Positions 29,735-39,818 of a stretch of 64,000 nucleotides of DNA are shown one piece after another. The position numbers were made by a program, and so were the translations under genes. Location of the stretch: contig NZ_JAKEUO010000012.1 of the NCBI RefSeq assembly GCF_022397915.1, positions 1-64,000 on the forward strand. Reading direction: 5' to 3'. The DNA comes from Vibrio sp. Isolate34 (GTDB lineage Bacteria > Pseudomonadota > Gammaproteobacteria > Enterobacterales > Vibrionaceae). Position 1 is the first letter of the stretch. The number at the start of each line of letters is the position of its first letter. The notes beneath the pieces were generated by a model. That model made no database searches. It worked only from the letters and a program-made list of their open reading frames with translations, and had not been told where the DNA came from.

Positions 29735-30283
29735 ATGAATCAGTTTTCAAAGCTCAAAAGTGTTATTGATACCTTGATTGGCCATTGCTCTCAGGTCGAT
29801 AAGTCTCGTGGCGCTTATCATCAAGCGCTGTTTGATCGAGCCTTGTTTAAGTGTGGAGCCTCGATTCTTCTTCCTTATGCCCTTGAAACTCAGGCGACTT
29901 ATAACACCATTATTCGTGAACAGAGCATCAACCAGCTCACTTCATCACGAGCGAATTATCTGACAGAAAGGCTAACCAACCAGATTGCAGCGATTCAGCG
30001 AGAGTTAGCCAATCACGATTTGCGCCTAGATAGGAAAAGTAAATCAGGGAAAAGCTTAAACGACTTGTACAACGAACTCGCACAACACCAAGATTGGCAA
30101 AAGCGGCTCGTCGATTTAGTTCAAACACGAAAATTAGCGTTTGATTCTGCGCCACGTCACCATAAGAAAAAAGCGGAAGAGGCTTGGCAACTCGCAAAAG
30201 AACGATTGGAACGCTGTGAGGACTCAATGAAGAACATTGAGAGATTGATTAACTTAGAGAACCCTAAGCGAAATGAGCACTGA
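29735..30283 (+). CDS. priC: Primosomal replication protein PriC
   Basis: A 182-residue helical basic protein. The C-terminal two-thirds resembles PriC (RLTNQIAAIQREL, HQDWQKRLVDLVQTRKLAF, AKERLERCEDSMKNIERLINLE), which loads DnaB at stalled forks independently of PriA. The SD GGGAAG precedes the ATG at 29735. The stop overlaps the start of the small DUF2496 gene by 11 bases; in E. coli priC is also followed by a member of that small family (ybaM), which supports the call. Confidence 0.85.
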   Translation: MNQFSKLKSVIDTLIGHCSQVDKSRGAYHQALFDRALFKCGASILLPYALETQATYNTIIREQSINQLTSSRANYLTERLTNQIAAIQRELANHDLRLDRKSKSGKSLNDLYNELAQHQDWQKRLVDLVQTRKLAFDSAPRHHKKKAEEAWQLAKERLERCEDSMKNIERLINLENPKRNEH

Positions 30284-30443
30284 TAACACATCATCACCAC
30301 TAGATAACGCACCTGAAGAAGTTAAGTTAGCTGTCGACCTTATCTATTTACTCGAAAGCAACGAGATCGACCCTAAAGTTGCTTTAGAAGCGATTAAGAT
30401 TGTCCAGCAAGATTTACAAGCCAAACTAGAATCTAGCACCTAG
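30273..30443 (+). CDS. Small DUF2496 (YbaM-like) protein, 56 residues
   Basis: The frame begins with an ATG at 30273 inside the end of priC and runs to a TAG at 30441. The protein contains [20 protein letters not shown], which corresponds to the E. coli YbaM core [20 protein letters not shown], then a helix ([12 protein letters not shown]). YbaM follows priC in E. coli too. The last three residues (SST) and the stop codon come from the first two copies of the TAGCACC tandem repeat, so the 3' end of the gene lies in the repeat. The function is unknown. Confidence 0.85.
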   Translation: [56 protein letters not shown]

Positions 30444-30495
30444 CACCTAGCACCTAGCACCTAGCACCTAGCACCTAGCACCTAGCACCTAGCAC
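30434..30495. repeat. Tandem repeat TAGCACC, 8 copies plus partial
   Basis: Eight perfect 7-base copies and a partial one run from the end of the DUF2496 gene towards roxA. The second copy supplies the gene's stop codon (TAG, 30441-30443). There are no spacers. Confidence 0.95.
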
Positions 30496-30514
30496 AAAAA
30501 TATACAGGATTCAC

Positions 30515-31648
30515 ATGTACCAACTTAGCTTTTCTATGCCCGAGTTTCTTGAAAACTACTGGCATAAAAAACCAACCATCTTAAAAGGTGGCTTCCAAAA
30601 CTTCGTCGACCCAATTTCGCCGGAAGAACTTGCTGGTTTATCGATGGAAGAAGAAGTGGATTCTCGCTTTGTTTCTAACCTCGACAACAAATGGACAGCC
30701 GAACACGGACCATTCACTGAAGAGAAGTTTGGTGAACTCACTGAAACACATTGGCAATTGATCGTTCAAGCAGCCAACCATTGGCATCAAGGTGCAAATC
30801 AACTGACTGAAGCGTTCCAACAATTGCCAAACTGGTTGTTCGACGATCTCATGATTTGCTACTCAGCACCTGAAGGCGGTGTTGGTCCTCATATTGATCA
30901 ATACGATGTATTCATCATTCAAGGCCAAGGTAAGCGTCAATGGAAAGTGGGCGCAAAAGATGTTGGTCAATACAAAGAGACCGTACAAGCTTCTGCTCTA
31001 CGCCAAATAGAAGGCTTTGAGCCAATCATTGATGAAACCTTAGAGCCAGGTGATATCCTTTATATCCCGCCAGGCTTCCCACACGAAGGCAACACGCTTG
31101 AACCATCAATGAGCTACTCTATTGGCTACCGTTCCCCTAAAGAGCAAGAGCTAATCAGTAACTTTGCCGACTTTGTACTGGCTCATGATATGGGTGATGT
31201 TCATTTACATGATCCAAAGTTCAAAACGCAAGACGGCTACGGCAAGATTCGTTCGTCAGATTTGAGTAACCTAACTGATATGTTGAAGTCGGCATTAGAA
31301 CAGCCTGAAACCGTGAGTGATTTCATGGGTTGTTTACTGAGCCAATCACGCCATCAACTTGATATCGTTGCCCCAGAGCCACTATGGACTCAAGAAGAGA
31401 TCGCTCAACACTTGGAGTCAGAAGGTGAAATCCACCGAGTATCAGGCTTAAAAGCGCTCTACCACGAACATGAAAGCAACACAGCTTACATCAATGGCGA
31501 AGTGGTTAAGGTTGATGAAGCGGACTCTTCATTACTCAACACACTTTGCGATGAAACCGTGATTACTTCAGCTGCTGCTCTATCTCCTTCGGGCGTAACG
31601 GTCGTGACTGAACTGGTGAACAAAGGCTACTGGTTTATCGAAGAGTAA
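30515..31648 (+). CDS. roxA: Ribosomal protein uL16 3-hydroxylase RoxA (YcfD)
   Basis: A 377-residue 2-oxoglutarate/Fe(II) oxygenase of the cupin/JmjC type that hydroxylates an arginine of ribosomal protein L16 in E. coli. The metal site is visible: H126 and D128 in GGVGPHIDQYDVF and H190 in IPPGFPHEGN (E. coli H125, D127, H187). N-terminal LENYWHKKPTILKG is the family start. A winged-helix-like C-terminal part follows. The ATG at 30515 has AGGA before it. It lies just behind the TAGCACC repeat, so repeat length alters the spacing to the preceding gene. Confidence 0.92.
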   Translation: MYQLSFSMPEFLENYWHKKPTILKGGFQNFVDPISPEELAGLSMEEEVDSRFVSNLDNKWTAEHGPFTEEKFGELTETHWQLIVQAANHWHQGANQLTEAFQQLPNWLFDDLMICYSAPEGGVGPHIDQYDVFIIQGQGKRQWKVGAKDVGQYKETVQASALRQIEGFEPIIDETLEPGDILYIPPGFPHEGNTLEPSMSYSIGYRSPKEQELISNFADFVLAHDMGDVHLHDPKFKTQDGYGKIRSSDLSNLTDMLKSALEQPETVSDFMGCLLSQSRHQLDIVAPEPLWTQEEIAQHLESEGEIHRVSGLKALYHEHESNTAYINGEVVKVDEADSSLLNTLCDETVITSAAALSPSGVTVVTELVNKGYWFIEE

Positions 31649-31692
31649 GCAGCGTCAATCGCTGGTTATTGACCATCTTCTAAAGCAACAAA

Positions 31693-31731
31693 TAAAAAAG
31701 GGACAAATGAAATCTTCATTTGTCCCTTTTT
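31693..31731. terminator. Bidirectional terminator between roxA and chemoreceptor
   Basis: AAAAGGGACAAATGAA pairs with its inverse complement across a very short loop, with A and T runs on both sides; the genes are convergent. Confidence 0.9.
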
Positions 31732-31775
31732 CTATTCAAGAATTAGTTAAGGCTTAATGCTTATACCTTGAAAAA

Positions 31776-33893
31776 CTATACCTTGAACTGATTAACCAAT
31801 TTCTGCTGCTGTTGAGACAACTGATCAATTTCGTTGCCCACTTGTTCAGAAGCCGCGGCTTGTTCCAAGATCTTCGCACTCAAGTCTCGAATGTTAACCA
31901 CGCTTTGATTCACTTCACCAGACACCGATTGTTGTTCTTCTGCCGCTCTTACGATCTGGTTGTTCATATCACTGATCGCTTCTATCGAAGTAAAGATCGA
32001 CCCCAGATCCTCAACCGCTTTTTGAACATGTAACGCAGTATCGTTGGCGAGGATATTGCCTTCTTGTATCGCCTCAACCACATCTTGAGTACCGGCATGA
32101 ACCTTATCGATAACCGCTCTGATTTCACCCACTGATGATTGTGTACGGCTTGCTAGGTTTCTTACTTCATCAGCAACAACTGCAAAGCCTCGACCTTGCT
32201 CACCCGCCCTTGCCGCTTCAATCGCAGCATTCAGTGCGAGTAAGTTAGTCTGTTCAGAGATCCCTTCAATGACACTTAAGATCTCTGTGATGTTTCCATT
32301 ATTCTTCGCTAGCTCTTCAACAATAGGCACAGCACTCGACATACGTTCTACCAGCTTTCTCATTTCACCAGCTGAAAGCTCGATAACTTCTTGGCCTTGC
32401 TGAGCAGAACGGTTCGCTTCGCACGCTGCATCAACGGCAACTTCTGCGTTTTGTACCACTAAGCCTGCGGTTTGAGTCATCTCTTCTGCCGCTGTTGCAA
32501 CTAAATCGACTTCTTTGAATTGAGATTCGCTGCTTTCACGAGTGCTTGATGCAGACGCTTTCGCTTGGCTAGTTGTGCTCGCCACCTGCTCCGTCGTTAG
32601 AACCACTTCTTTGATTGTGTGCTGAAGTTTATCTAGGAACAGATTAAAGCCTTTCGATAGCTGACCGATTTCATCTTGAGATTTCACTTCTAAACGCTGC
32701 GTTAAATCACCTTCACCAGAAGCAATATCATTCAACCTTTCCACAACCTGACGAATTGGCTTAACTATAGACAGCGAAGCAAATGCGATAATAGCTAAAC
32801 CAAAGAAAATAAAGACAGTACCTGCGATCACTTCTGTTTTGATGCCTTCACTTAACTTAGTACTAATGATGGAGTCCAACTGATTTGCATCAGCGACGAC
32901 GCTCTCTCTTGGGATCTCGAACAACACGCCCCAAGTTTGGTTCGCAGCGACAACTGGAGCAAATGCGAGTAACCACTCACCGTTCTCACTCCATTGCGTT
33001 GTCACTTCGCCACCAAAGATAAAATCAGTCATCAAGTCGCTGTTTGTGTTGTTACTTTGGAAGCTCGAGCCAACTGCAATGCTTGAATCATCAGAAGCAA
33101 TAACAGAACCGTCTAGGCTCACCACGTAAACTGCACCTGCGCCATCAAACAAGCTTTGGTCAGATTGAGTCACTACATTGGTTAAGCCATCTAGTCTGAG
33201 ATCAATCCCTAAGAAACCAATCGCCATGTCATCGACTAAGATAGGCACAGAGATTGAAGAAGTCAGTAAGGTTTTACCCCCGCTATTTACAACTCTTGGT
33301 GTACTGATACAGGTTTGCACTGATGACAAAGGACAGTAGAAACGCTCACTGTTGCTGTCATCACTCAATATCGATTCTGAAAGCACATTCGGCAGAACAT
33401 TCTCACCGTTGTCTGCCACCTTCCAATAAGGTGCAAAACGGCCTTTTTCGTTAGAGCCGACATAATCGGCATCAACGTAGTTCGCATCTTCACTATCGAG
33501 CAAGTCTGGCTTAAAGACTAAATACGCCCCTTGAATCGAATCAAAGTTTAAAACTGAACGACGCACCATCTCGTCCAGCGCAGTACGAAGCTCTTCACTT
33601 GGCGTAAAATTTTCATCGGCATTGTTCTTTAGAAACTGAGCACTTGCCGCTAGCATCTCTGCGCGGTAAATAGCTTCGTCGACGTAACGTTGAGTTTCTT
33701 GAGCATTAAGCTGAGAAACAGACGCCAACAACTGCTGAGTTTTATTGATAACTGATTCTGAGCTTTGAGATTTGATGACTTGTTGATTACTCGTCGCGTT
33801 GTAGATCGAGAAACCAATAAGAGACAGTGAAGTAATGATTAGGCAACAACCTGCTAAAAGGGTTATTTTCCACTGTACCGATAGAGAGCGCAT
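31776..33893 (-). CDS. Methyl-accepting chemotaxis protein (double Cache sensor)
   Basis: A 705-residue chemoreceptor. A transmembrane helix at about 10-30 is followed by a periplasmic sensor of about 325 residues resembling dCache ([39 protein letters not shown]). A second helix near 357-378, a HAMP domain ([27 protein letters not shown]) and a signalling domain with the hairpin tip [21 protein letters not shown] near 555 complete it. dCache receptors often bind amino acids or other small ligands; which one here cannot be told. No CheR/CheB-binding pentapeptide is at the C terminus. It is monocistronic. Confidence 0.92.
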   Translation of the reverse strand: MRSLSVQWKITLLAGCCLIITSLSLIGFSIYNATSNQQVIKSQSSESVINKTQQLLASVSQLNAQETQRYVDEAIYRAEMLAASAQFLKNNADENFTPSEELRTALDEMVRRSVLNFDSIQGAYLVFKPDLLDSEDANYVDADYVGSNEKGRFAPYWKVADNGENVLPNVLSESILSDDSNSERFYCPLSSVQTCISTPRVVNSGGKTLLTSSISVPILVDDMAIGFLGIDLRLDGLTNVVTQSDQSLFDGAGAVYVVSLDGSVIASDDSSIAVGSSFQSNNTNSDLMTDFIFGGEVTTQWSENGEWLLAFAPVVAANQTWGVLFEIPRESVVADANQLDSIISTKLSEGIKTEVIAGTVFIFFGLAIIAFASLSIVKPIRQVVERLNDIASGEGDLTQRLEVKSQDEIGQLSKGFNLFLDKLQHTIKEVVLTTEQVASTTSQAKASASSTRESSESQFKEVDLVATAAEEMTQTAGLVVQNAEVAVDAACEANRSAQQGQEVIELSAGEMRKLVERMSSAVPIVEELAKNNGNITEILSVIEGISEQTNLLALNAAIEAARAGEQGRGFAVVADEVRNLASRTQSSVGEIRAVIDKVHAGTQDVVEAIQEGNILANDTALHVQKAVEDLGSIFTSIEAISDMNNQIVRAAEEQQSVSGEVNQSVVNIRDLSAKILEQAAASEQVGNEIDQLSQQQQKLVNQFKV

Positions 33894-34451
33894 TTAATAT
33901 CCTTATTTAAGCCAAAAGACTTCCTTAACCATAACTCTCACATTGATAACGGATTGCTGTCCACAATGTTAATGAGTTAGACGAATAGCTTAGCGGATGA
34001 TTACAGCACAATTTACGCACATATAAAACGAAAGTTTACATAAATGTTAATAAGTCGTGTTTTTTGTCTTTTGTTACTGTGATTTCAAGAGCTTTCAGCT
34101 TGTCACGCCAAGTTAAGCTATTAAGCTAGAACGCCCAACTAGCGGTATTCGCAACAACTTAGAGAGATGTTTAAAGTAACACTATTCATGGGAATATTGC
34201 TTTATCAAAGAGACATTTCAAGGATGCCAATCCCCCACACTCTTCATCCCTAAAACACAGTGATTTCGGATTATTTTTTCTAATCCAAATTATAGATTTT
34301 TATCTTAATCAACTTCACATTTTTTGATTGCTAAGTCGGTAATCAAGCTCTAATATCTCGCGCCTAGATTCCCTGAACACTTTATTCTTTTGGCTCTCCT
34401 TAATGGAGTGCTAAGGCTTTTTACGTCTTTAATTTTTGGAGAGGTACGCAA
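33894..34451. other. Chemoreceptor-emrD divergent intergenic region
   Basis: A spacer of 558 bases with no gene. Near the emrD end lie an inverted repeat TTGATT/AATCAA (34324-34346) and a CTCTCC at 34394-34399 complementary to GGAGAG in the emrD ribosome-binding site. Confidence 0.5.
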
Positions 34452-35657
34452 ATGTCTGCCTCGTTTCCATTAGCGAAACTTACCTTTTTAATCGCTATTC
34501 TGACAGCCGTAGGTCAAATGACTCAAACGATGTACGTGCCTTCTATCGGTCATATGGCGGGTGAGTTCTTGGTTTCTGCGTCTTCACTTCAAGCTGTGAT
34601 GGCGTGCTACTTGATCCCTTATGGTCTGTCGCAATTTGTCTACGGCCCGCTTTCTGATCGCCTAGGTCGTAAACCTATCATCGTAGTAGGTTTGATCATC
34701 TACATCATAGGTACTTTGGTAGCCTTATTCGCTCATGAGTATCAATGGTTCCTAGCGGGTAGCTTTATCCAAGGCTTAGGCATTGGTTGTGGCGGTGCGA
34801 TGTCTCGAACATTGACTCGTGACTGTTTTGAAGGCGCAGAACTGCATCGTGCAAATAGCTTAATCAGCATGTGTGTGATTTTCTCACCATTGATGGCTCC
34901 TGTTTTGGGCGGTTACTTAACAGAAGCTTTCGGTTGGCGTTCTAGCTACTTGTTCCTCGCGCTGTTTGGTATCGCGGTTGTGATCACCATGATGACGAGC
35001 ATGATGGAAACTCTGCCAAAAGAACGACGCAAAAATGAGTCTGTTGTAAACAGCTACAAATTCGTTCTGTCTGACAAACGCTTCCAAGGTTTCCTACTAG
35101 TTCTAGTAGCAACATTCGCGGGGGTCGCAGTATTTGAAGCCGCGGCTGGTGTATTACTTGGTGGCGTACTGGGTTTACCTGCAACCACAGTCAGCTTGTT
35201 GTTTGTTTTGCCTATTCCGGGTTACTTAGTGGGTGCTGGTCTATCGAGTTACATCGCACAACGTCGCTCTGAGCGTCGCGCACTGAATATTGGCCTAGTG
35301 TCGATCTTAGTCGGTTCAGCCGTGGTGCTGATACCGGGTCTGTTTGGTCAAACAACAGCATTAACTTTGATTGGCGGTGCAACCATTTACTTCTTGGGCG
35401 CTGGTATCTTATTCCCAGCAGCAACAACGGGAGCACTTTCGCCATTCCCATACCACGCAGGTACAGGAGGCGCGATCTTAGGGGGTATGCAGAACCTAGG
35501 TGCTGGTATCGCAACATTATTGGCATCGTTCTTCCCAGCTCAAGATCAACTGCCGCTCGGTTGCCTGATGATTGCTATGTCATTTATCGTGATGCTTGGT
35601 TTACGTTGGGTCAATCGCAAGCCTGACCACTCAAACGAAATGCCATTGGCTATCTAA
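34452..35657 (+). CDS. emrD: MFS multidrug efflux protein EmrD
   Basis: A 401-residue major facilitator with 12 hydrophobic helices, of the drug:H+ antiporter type (DHA1). Motif A is GPLSDRLGRKPII near 66-78; motif C-like APVLGGYLTEAFGWR lies near 150. Start YVPSIGHMA and whole-length pattern resemble EmrD, which exports amphipathic compounds and uncouplers in E. coli and multiple drugs in V. cholerae. The ATG follows GGAGAGG. It is monocistronic. Confidence 0.87.
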   Translation: MSASFPLAKLTFLIAILTAVGQMTQTMYVPSIGHMAGEFLVSASSLQAVMACYLIPYGLSQFVYGPLSDRLGRKPIIVVGLIIYIIGTLVALFAHEYQWFLAGSFIQGLGIGCGGAMSRTLTRDCFEGAELHRANSLISMCVIFSPLMAPVLGGYLTEAFGWRSSYLFLALFGIAVVITMMTSMMETLPKERRKNESVVNSYKFVLSDKRFQGFLLVLVATFAGVAVFEAAAGVLLGGVLGLPATTVSLLFVLPIPGYLVGAGLSSYIAQRRSERRALNIGLVSILVGSAVVLIPGLFGQTTALTLIGGATIYFLGAGILFPAATTGALSPFPYHAGTGGAILGGMQNLGAGIATLLASFFPAQDQLPLGCLMIAMSFIVMLGLRWVNRKPDHSNEMPLAI

Positions 35658-35918
35658 AGTAAAGCTCGAATCCAGCCCAAACGAAGAAAAGGAACATACT
35701 GATAAGTGTGTCCCTTTTTTGTTGCCCGTTTTCCCTCACCTCACGCCTGCCTAAATTTCATTTAACATTACTTTGATTTTTTGAAAACAATAACAGACAC
35801 TTACGTTGAAAGTGCATATCCAGAATCCAATTATAAATAACATCACTGGAAGAAAACTAACCATTGACTAAAGGATGCTGGCATTAAAACGAGTAAGGTG
35901 CACACTAAGGATCTACAG

Positions 35919-38084
35919 ATGCGTTTCGCTTTAACCACATTAGCCGTATCGGCCGCGTTTGTCGCCGGATGCAGCAATCAAGGAATAACAACCATGAAAC
36001 ACTACTCTCCATCGCAACTCGTCGCTCAGCAGACACAAGCTCCTGTTGCTAAGAAAGTCCCTCATGCAATGACGATTCATGGTGATACTCGAATCGATAA
36101 TTACTACTGGATGCGTGATGATGAACGCCAAGATCCAGAGATCTTGCAACATCTTGAACAAGAGAACCAGTACGCAGAGACCGTGCTGAAGCATACAGAA
36201 TCAACACAAAAACAGTTATTTGAAGAGATAAAAGGTCGAATCGCGAAAGACGACTATTCGGTACCGGTGCGCAAAGGCAGCTACTACTACTCGAATAAAG
36301 TTACAGGTGACAACGAATATCCAGTTCACTTGCGTGAAAAAGACTTTTTAGGCACAGACAAGCAAGTCATCTTAGACGTTAACGAACTAGCAAAAGAACA
36401 TGAATTCTTCAGTATTGGTGGCTTAACGATCAGCCCAGACGAAAACTTGTTGGCCTATGGCGAAGATACGCTGAGCCGCCGCATTTACACCATCAAGATC
36501 AAAGACCTCACCACTGGTGAATACCTAAAAGATGAAATTGAAGGTGCTTCGAGTGCTATCGCGTGGCAAAACGATAGCCAAGCCTTCTACTACATCAAGA
36601 AAGATCCACAAACGCTGCTGGGTTACCAAGTCTACCGCCATATATTAGGCACACCTCAAACTAGCGATGAGTTAATCTACGAAGAAACCGACAGCGCTTA
36701 CTACACCTCATTGAGCAAAAGCAAAGATGGTGAAGAGGTCTACATTTGGCACTCGAGCACAGAAACCAGTGGTGTTTCAGTCATTGATGCCAACAATCCA
36801 CAGGCTAAAGCCGAAGCTTTCTACCCAAAAGAGACAGGCATAGAGTACAGTATTGCTAAACTGGGTGATTGGTATTACATCTACACCAACTACCAAGCAG
36901 TCAACTTCCGTTTGATGAAAGTCTCAGCTGAAGACATGCATGACCGCTCAAAATGGGTCGATGTCATTGCAGCAGACGATAACACTCAGCTTGTTGATTT
37001 CGAGTTGTTTGATGACCATCTTGTTTACGAGCAACGTGCGGGTGGTTTATCGACAGTCAAGGTTCGCCAGCTCTCAACAGGTAAAGAGTTCCCACTTGAA
37101 TTTAACGACACCGCTTTCGCTGCTTACCTAACAAGTAACTATGAATTAGATAACTCAAAAGTTCGAATCTATTACAGCAGCTTGACTACGCCAGGAACTT
37201 ACTATGATTTTGACCTAAGTACAGGAGAGTCTGAAATCAAGAAGCAAACACCAGTATTAGGTGATTTCGAAGCGGATAATTACCAATCAGAGCGAATCAT
37301 GGTTACGGCTCGCGATGGCAAGCAAGTCCCTGTCTCTTTGGTTTATCGCAAAGATTTATTCAAGAAAGACGGCACTAACCCAATCTACCAGTACGGCTAC
37401 GGATCTTACGGTTCTACCATTGAACCGACCTTTAGCTCGACTCGTATCAGCCTGCTTGATCGAGGTTTCGTTTACGCTATTGCACATATTCGTGGTTCAG
37501 AGATGCTGGGGCGACCTTGGTATGAAGACGGTAAAAAGCTAACCAAGCAAAACACGTTCAACGACTTTATCGATGTAACTAAAGGGCTAGTTGAAGAAGG
37601 CTACGGCGCTAAAGATAAAGTATTTGCGGTGGGCGGTTCAGCTGGCGGTCTATTAATGGGAGCAATCATCAACCAAGCGCCTGAACTATATAGAGGCATC
37701 GGAGCACATGTTCCTTTTGTTGACGTAGTAACAACCATGCTTGATGAGTCGATTCCTCTTACGACTAACGAGTACGATGAATGGGGCAACCCTAACAATA
37801 AAACCTACTATGACTACATGCTGAGTTACTCACCGTACGACAACATTAAGGTACAAAACTACCCAAACATGTTGGTGACAACAGGCCTACATGATTCACA
37901 AGTGCAATACTTTGAACCCATGAAGTGGGTGGCGAAGCTGCGTGAAATGAAAACAGACAACAATGTATTGGTGTTCAAAACCGATATGGAAGCCGGTCAC
38001 GGTGGCGCTTCTGGTCGATTTAAGCGATTGAAAGAAGATGCTCTTGAATACGCCTTCTTTTTAGACTTACTAAAAACTCAGTAG
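35919..38084 (+). CDS. ptrB: Oligopeptidase B-like serine peptidase with lipoprotein signal
   Basis: A 721-residue S9A peptidase that would cleave peptides after Arg or Lys. An N-terminal beta-propeller (about 40-450) is followed by the alpha/beta-hydrolase domain with nucleophile S574 in GGSAGGLLMG, Asp near TTGLHDSQVQYFEP (about 660) and His in EAGHGGASGR (about 693). Unusually for this enzyme, the N terminus is a lipoprotein signal: MRFALTTLAVSAAFVAGC, with lipobox VAGC. I start at the ATG at 35919, which has AAGG before it. The upstream GTG (35898) is less likely. If the signal is real, the protein would be envelope-anchored rather than cytosolic like E. coli PtrB. Confidence 0.85.
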   Translation: MRFALTTLAVSAAFVAGCSNQGITTMKHYSPSQLVAQQTQAPVAKKVPHAMTIHGDTRIDNYYWMRDDERQDPEILQHLEQENQYAETVLKHTESTQKQLFEEIKGRIAKDDYSVPVRKGSYYYSNKVTGDNEYPVHLREKDFLGTDKQVILDVNELAKEHEFFSIGGLTISPDENLLAYGEDTLSRRIYTIKIKDLTTGEYLKDEIEGASSAIAWQNDSQAFYYIKKDPQTLLGYQVYRHILGTPQTSDELIYEETDSAYYTSLSKSKDGEEVYIWHSSTETSGVSVIDANNPQAKAEAFYPKETGIEYSIAKLGDWYYIYTNYQAVNFRLMKVSAEDMHDRSKWVDVIAADDNTQLVDFELFDDHLVYEQRAGGLSTVKVRQLSTGKEFPLEFNDTAFAAYLTSNYELDNSKVRIYYSSLTTPGTYYDFDLSTGESEIKKQTPVLGDFEADNYQSERIMVTARDGKQVPVSLVYRKDLFKKDGTNPIYQYGYGSYGSTIEPTFSSTRISLLDRGFVYAIAHIRGSEMLGRPWYEDGKKLTKQNTFNDFIDVTKGLVEEGYGAKDKVFAVGGSAGGLLMGAIINQAPELYRGIGAHVPFVDVVTTMLDESIPLTTNEYDEWGNPNNKTYYDYMLSYSPYDNIKVQNYPNMLVTTGLHDSQVQYFEPMKWVAKLREMKTDNNVLVFKTDMEAGHGGASGRFKRLKEDALEYAFFLDLLKTQ

Positions 38085-38119
38085 ACTCAGCGTAACTGTA
38101 GGTATTCGCACAATTTAAC

Positions 38120-38234
38120 GTCGCCATTTAGTCTCGACAAAATGGCGACAGAAATTATTAAGCATGGTTAAATACGATGAACCATGAAATTCACCAAATC
38201 AAAAAACCTTTGAAAACTCGCAGTGCAAAGGTTT
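38120..38234 (+). promoter_or_regulatory. Three tandem perfect hairpins upstream of xthA
   Basis: GTCGCCATTT pairs with AAATGGCGAC (38120-38149, 10 bp), CATGGTT with AACCATG (38163-38186, 7 bp), and AAACCTTTG with CAAAGGTTT (38204-38234, 9 bp). All are perfect, and the last ends about 3 bases before the GAGAGG ribosome-binding site. The first could be the ptrB terminator, but it has no T run. Confidence 0.55.
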
Positions 38235-38253
38235 ACGAGAGGTATAAAAACAA

Positions 38254-39060
38254 ATGAAAGTAATTAGCTTCAACATCAACGGCCTAAGAGCCCGCCTTCA
38301 TCAACTGCAAGCTGTTATCGACAAACACCAACCGGACGTAATTGGTCTGCAAGAGATAAAAGTACACGATGAAGCCTTCCCTATTGCTGATGTTGAAGCA
38401 ATGGGCTACAAGGTTTACTTTCACGGCCAAAAAGCACACTACGGTGTGGCTATGCTGTGTAAGCAAGAGCCAATCTCGGTTCAGAAAGGTTTCCCAACCG
38501 ACAATGAAGACCATCAAAAGCGTATGATCATGGCGACGTTTGAAGATGAAAACGGTGAAAAGGTTACAGTACTAAATGGTTACTTCCCTCAAGGGGATAA
38601 CATCAAGCATGAAACCAAATACCCGTACAAGCGTGAGTTCTACAAAGACTTGATGACTTACCTAAACGATTACCACAATAAAGATGAACAAGTGATCGTA
38701 ATGGGCGACATTAATATCAGCCCAATTGATGCTGACATCGGTATTGGTGAACCTAATGCGAAACGCTGGTTGAAAACCGGTAAGTGTTCTTTCCAACCAG
38801 AAGAACGTGAATGGCTAAAAACTCTGATGGATTGGGGTTTTGTGGACAGTTTCCGTTTGCTACACCCTGAAGTAAACGATCAATACTCGTGGTTTGATTA
38901 CCGCTCAAAAGGTTTCGTGGATAACCGCGGCCTGCGTATTGATGTAGTCCTAGCGACTCAAAAGCTTGCTGATAAATGTACTGAAGCAGGCATCGACTAC
39001 GAGCTACGCGGTATCGAAAAACCGTCTGATCACGCACCAATTTGGTCGACGTTCAAATAG
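38254..39060 (+). CDS. xthA: Exodeoxyribonuclease III XthA
   Basis: A 268-residue AP endonuclease/3'-exonuclease of base excision repair. The catalytic set is complete: N7 in [12 protein letters not shown]34 in [13 protein letters not shown]151 and N153 in [14 protein letters not shown], and the terminal PSDHAPIW with D258/H259. The length equals E. coli XthA. The ATG follows GAGAGG at the foot of a series of three hairpins, so expression may depend on leader structure. The bidirectional terminator after it is shared with the opposing ABC transporter operon. Confidence 0.96.
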   Translation: MKVISFNINGLRARLHQLQAVIDKHQPDVIGLQEIKVHDEAFPIADVEAMGYKVYFHGQKAHYGVAMLCKQEPISVQKGFPTDNEDHQKRMIMATFEDENGEKVTVLNGYFPQGDNIKHETKYPYKREFYKDLMTYLNDYHNKDEQVIVMGDINISPIDADIGIGEPNAKRWLKTGKCSFQPEEREWLKTLMDWGFVDSFRLLHPEVNDQYSWFDYRSKGFVDNRGLRIDVVLATQKLADKCTEAGIDYELRGIEKPSDHAPIWSTFK

Positions 39061-39084
39061 CTTAAGAACAGACGAGTTCATCCA

Positions 39085-39116
39085 TAAAAAACGGCGCTCA
39101 ATGAGCGCCGTTTTGT
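39085..39116. terminator. Bidirectional terminator between xthA and ABC operon
   Basis: AAAACGGCGCTCA and its inverse complement form a perfect stem with A and T flanks between convergent genes. Confidence 0.9.
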
Positions 39117-39138
39117 TAACTATATGGATACCGTGCGA

Positions 39139-39816
39139 TTAGCTAAGTGGTCTTAAGTAAGCAAGGAAACGTTTCTCTGCGAATTTGAAAATCGCGATGA
39201 TGATGAACGTTAGCGCCATGTAGAACAGACCTGCCGTTAGGAAAGACTCAAATGGAGCGTAGTAACGAGAGTTAACCAAACGTGCGGCACCAGTTAGGTC
39301 CATAATGGTTACGATACCCGCTACCGCAGAACCGTGAAGCATGAAGATAACTTCGTTACTGTAGGCTGGCAACGCGCGACGTAGAGCACTTGGTAAAATG
39401 ATACGACGGTAAGTCTTCGGTGTACTCATACCGTAAGCTTTCGCTGCTTCCACTTCACCTTTCGGTAAGCCATTAATCGCACCACGAATGATCTCAGCGG
39501 TATAAGCTGACGTGTTCAGAATGAATGCCACCAAAGCACAGAACCATGCGTTTTCCCATAATGTGTCTTTCACTGGGAAAAATTGGTCCATACCGTAGTA
39601 AATCAGGTACAGCTGAACCAGTAATGGCGTACCACGGAAGAAATAGATGAATGACCAAGCCGGAGCATTAATCAGCATATTTGGACTGTTACGAGCGATA
39701 GCTAATGGTATGGCTACGAATAAGCCAATGATCAAAGCAACGCAAACCATCCAAGCCGTCGTCCATAAACCACCAAGGTAAATCGGCAGGCTTTCAATTA
39801 TCAATGAAAAGTCCAT
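39139..39816 (-). CDS. Basic amino acid ABC transporter permease (HisM/ArtM-like)
   Basis: A 225-residue inner membrane permease with about five transmembrane helices and the EAA loop GEVEAAKAYGMSTPKTYRRIILPSALRRALPAYSNEV near 120-155, which docks the ATPase. RGTPLLVQLYLIYYG near 60 is typical of the HisMQ class. The order behind ATPase, binding protein and first permease equals the E. coli art and hisJQMP layouts. The substrate is probably arginine, with lysine, ornithine or histidine possible. It starts 2 bases after the previous permease's stop, with GAGG before the ATG. Confidence 0.88.
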   Translation of the reverse strand: MDFSLIIESLPIYLGGLWTTAWMVCVALIIGLFVAIPLAIARNSPNMLINAPAWSFIYFFRGTPLLVQLYLIYYGMDQFFPVKDTLWENAWFCALVAFILNTSAYTAEIIRGAINGLPKGEVEAAKAYGMSTPKTYRRIILPSALRRALPAYSNEVIFMLHGSAVAGIVTIMDLTGAARLVNSRYYAPFESFLTAGLFYMALTFIIIAIFKFAEKRFLAYLRPLS

Positions 39817-39818
39817 AA

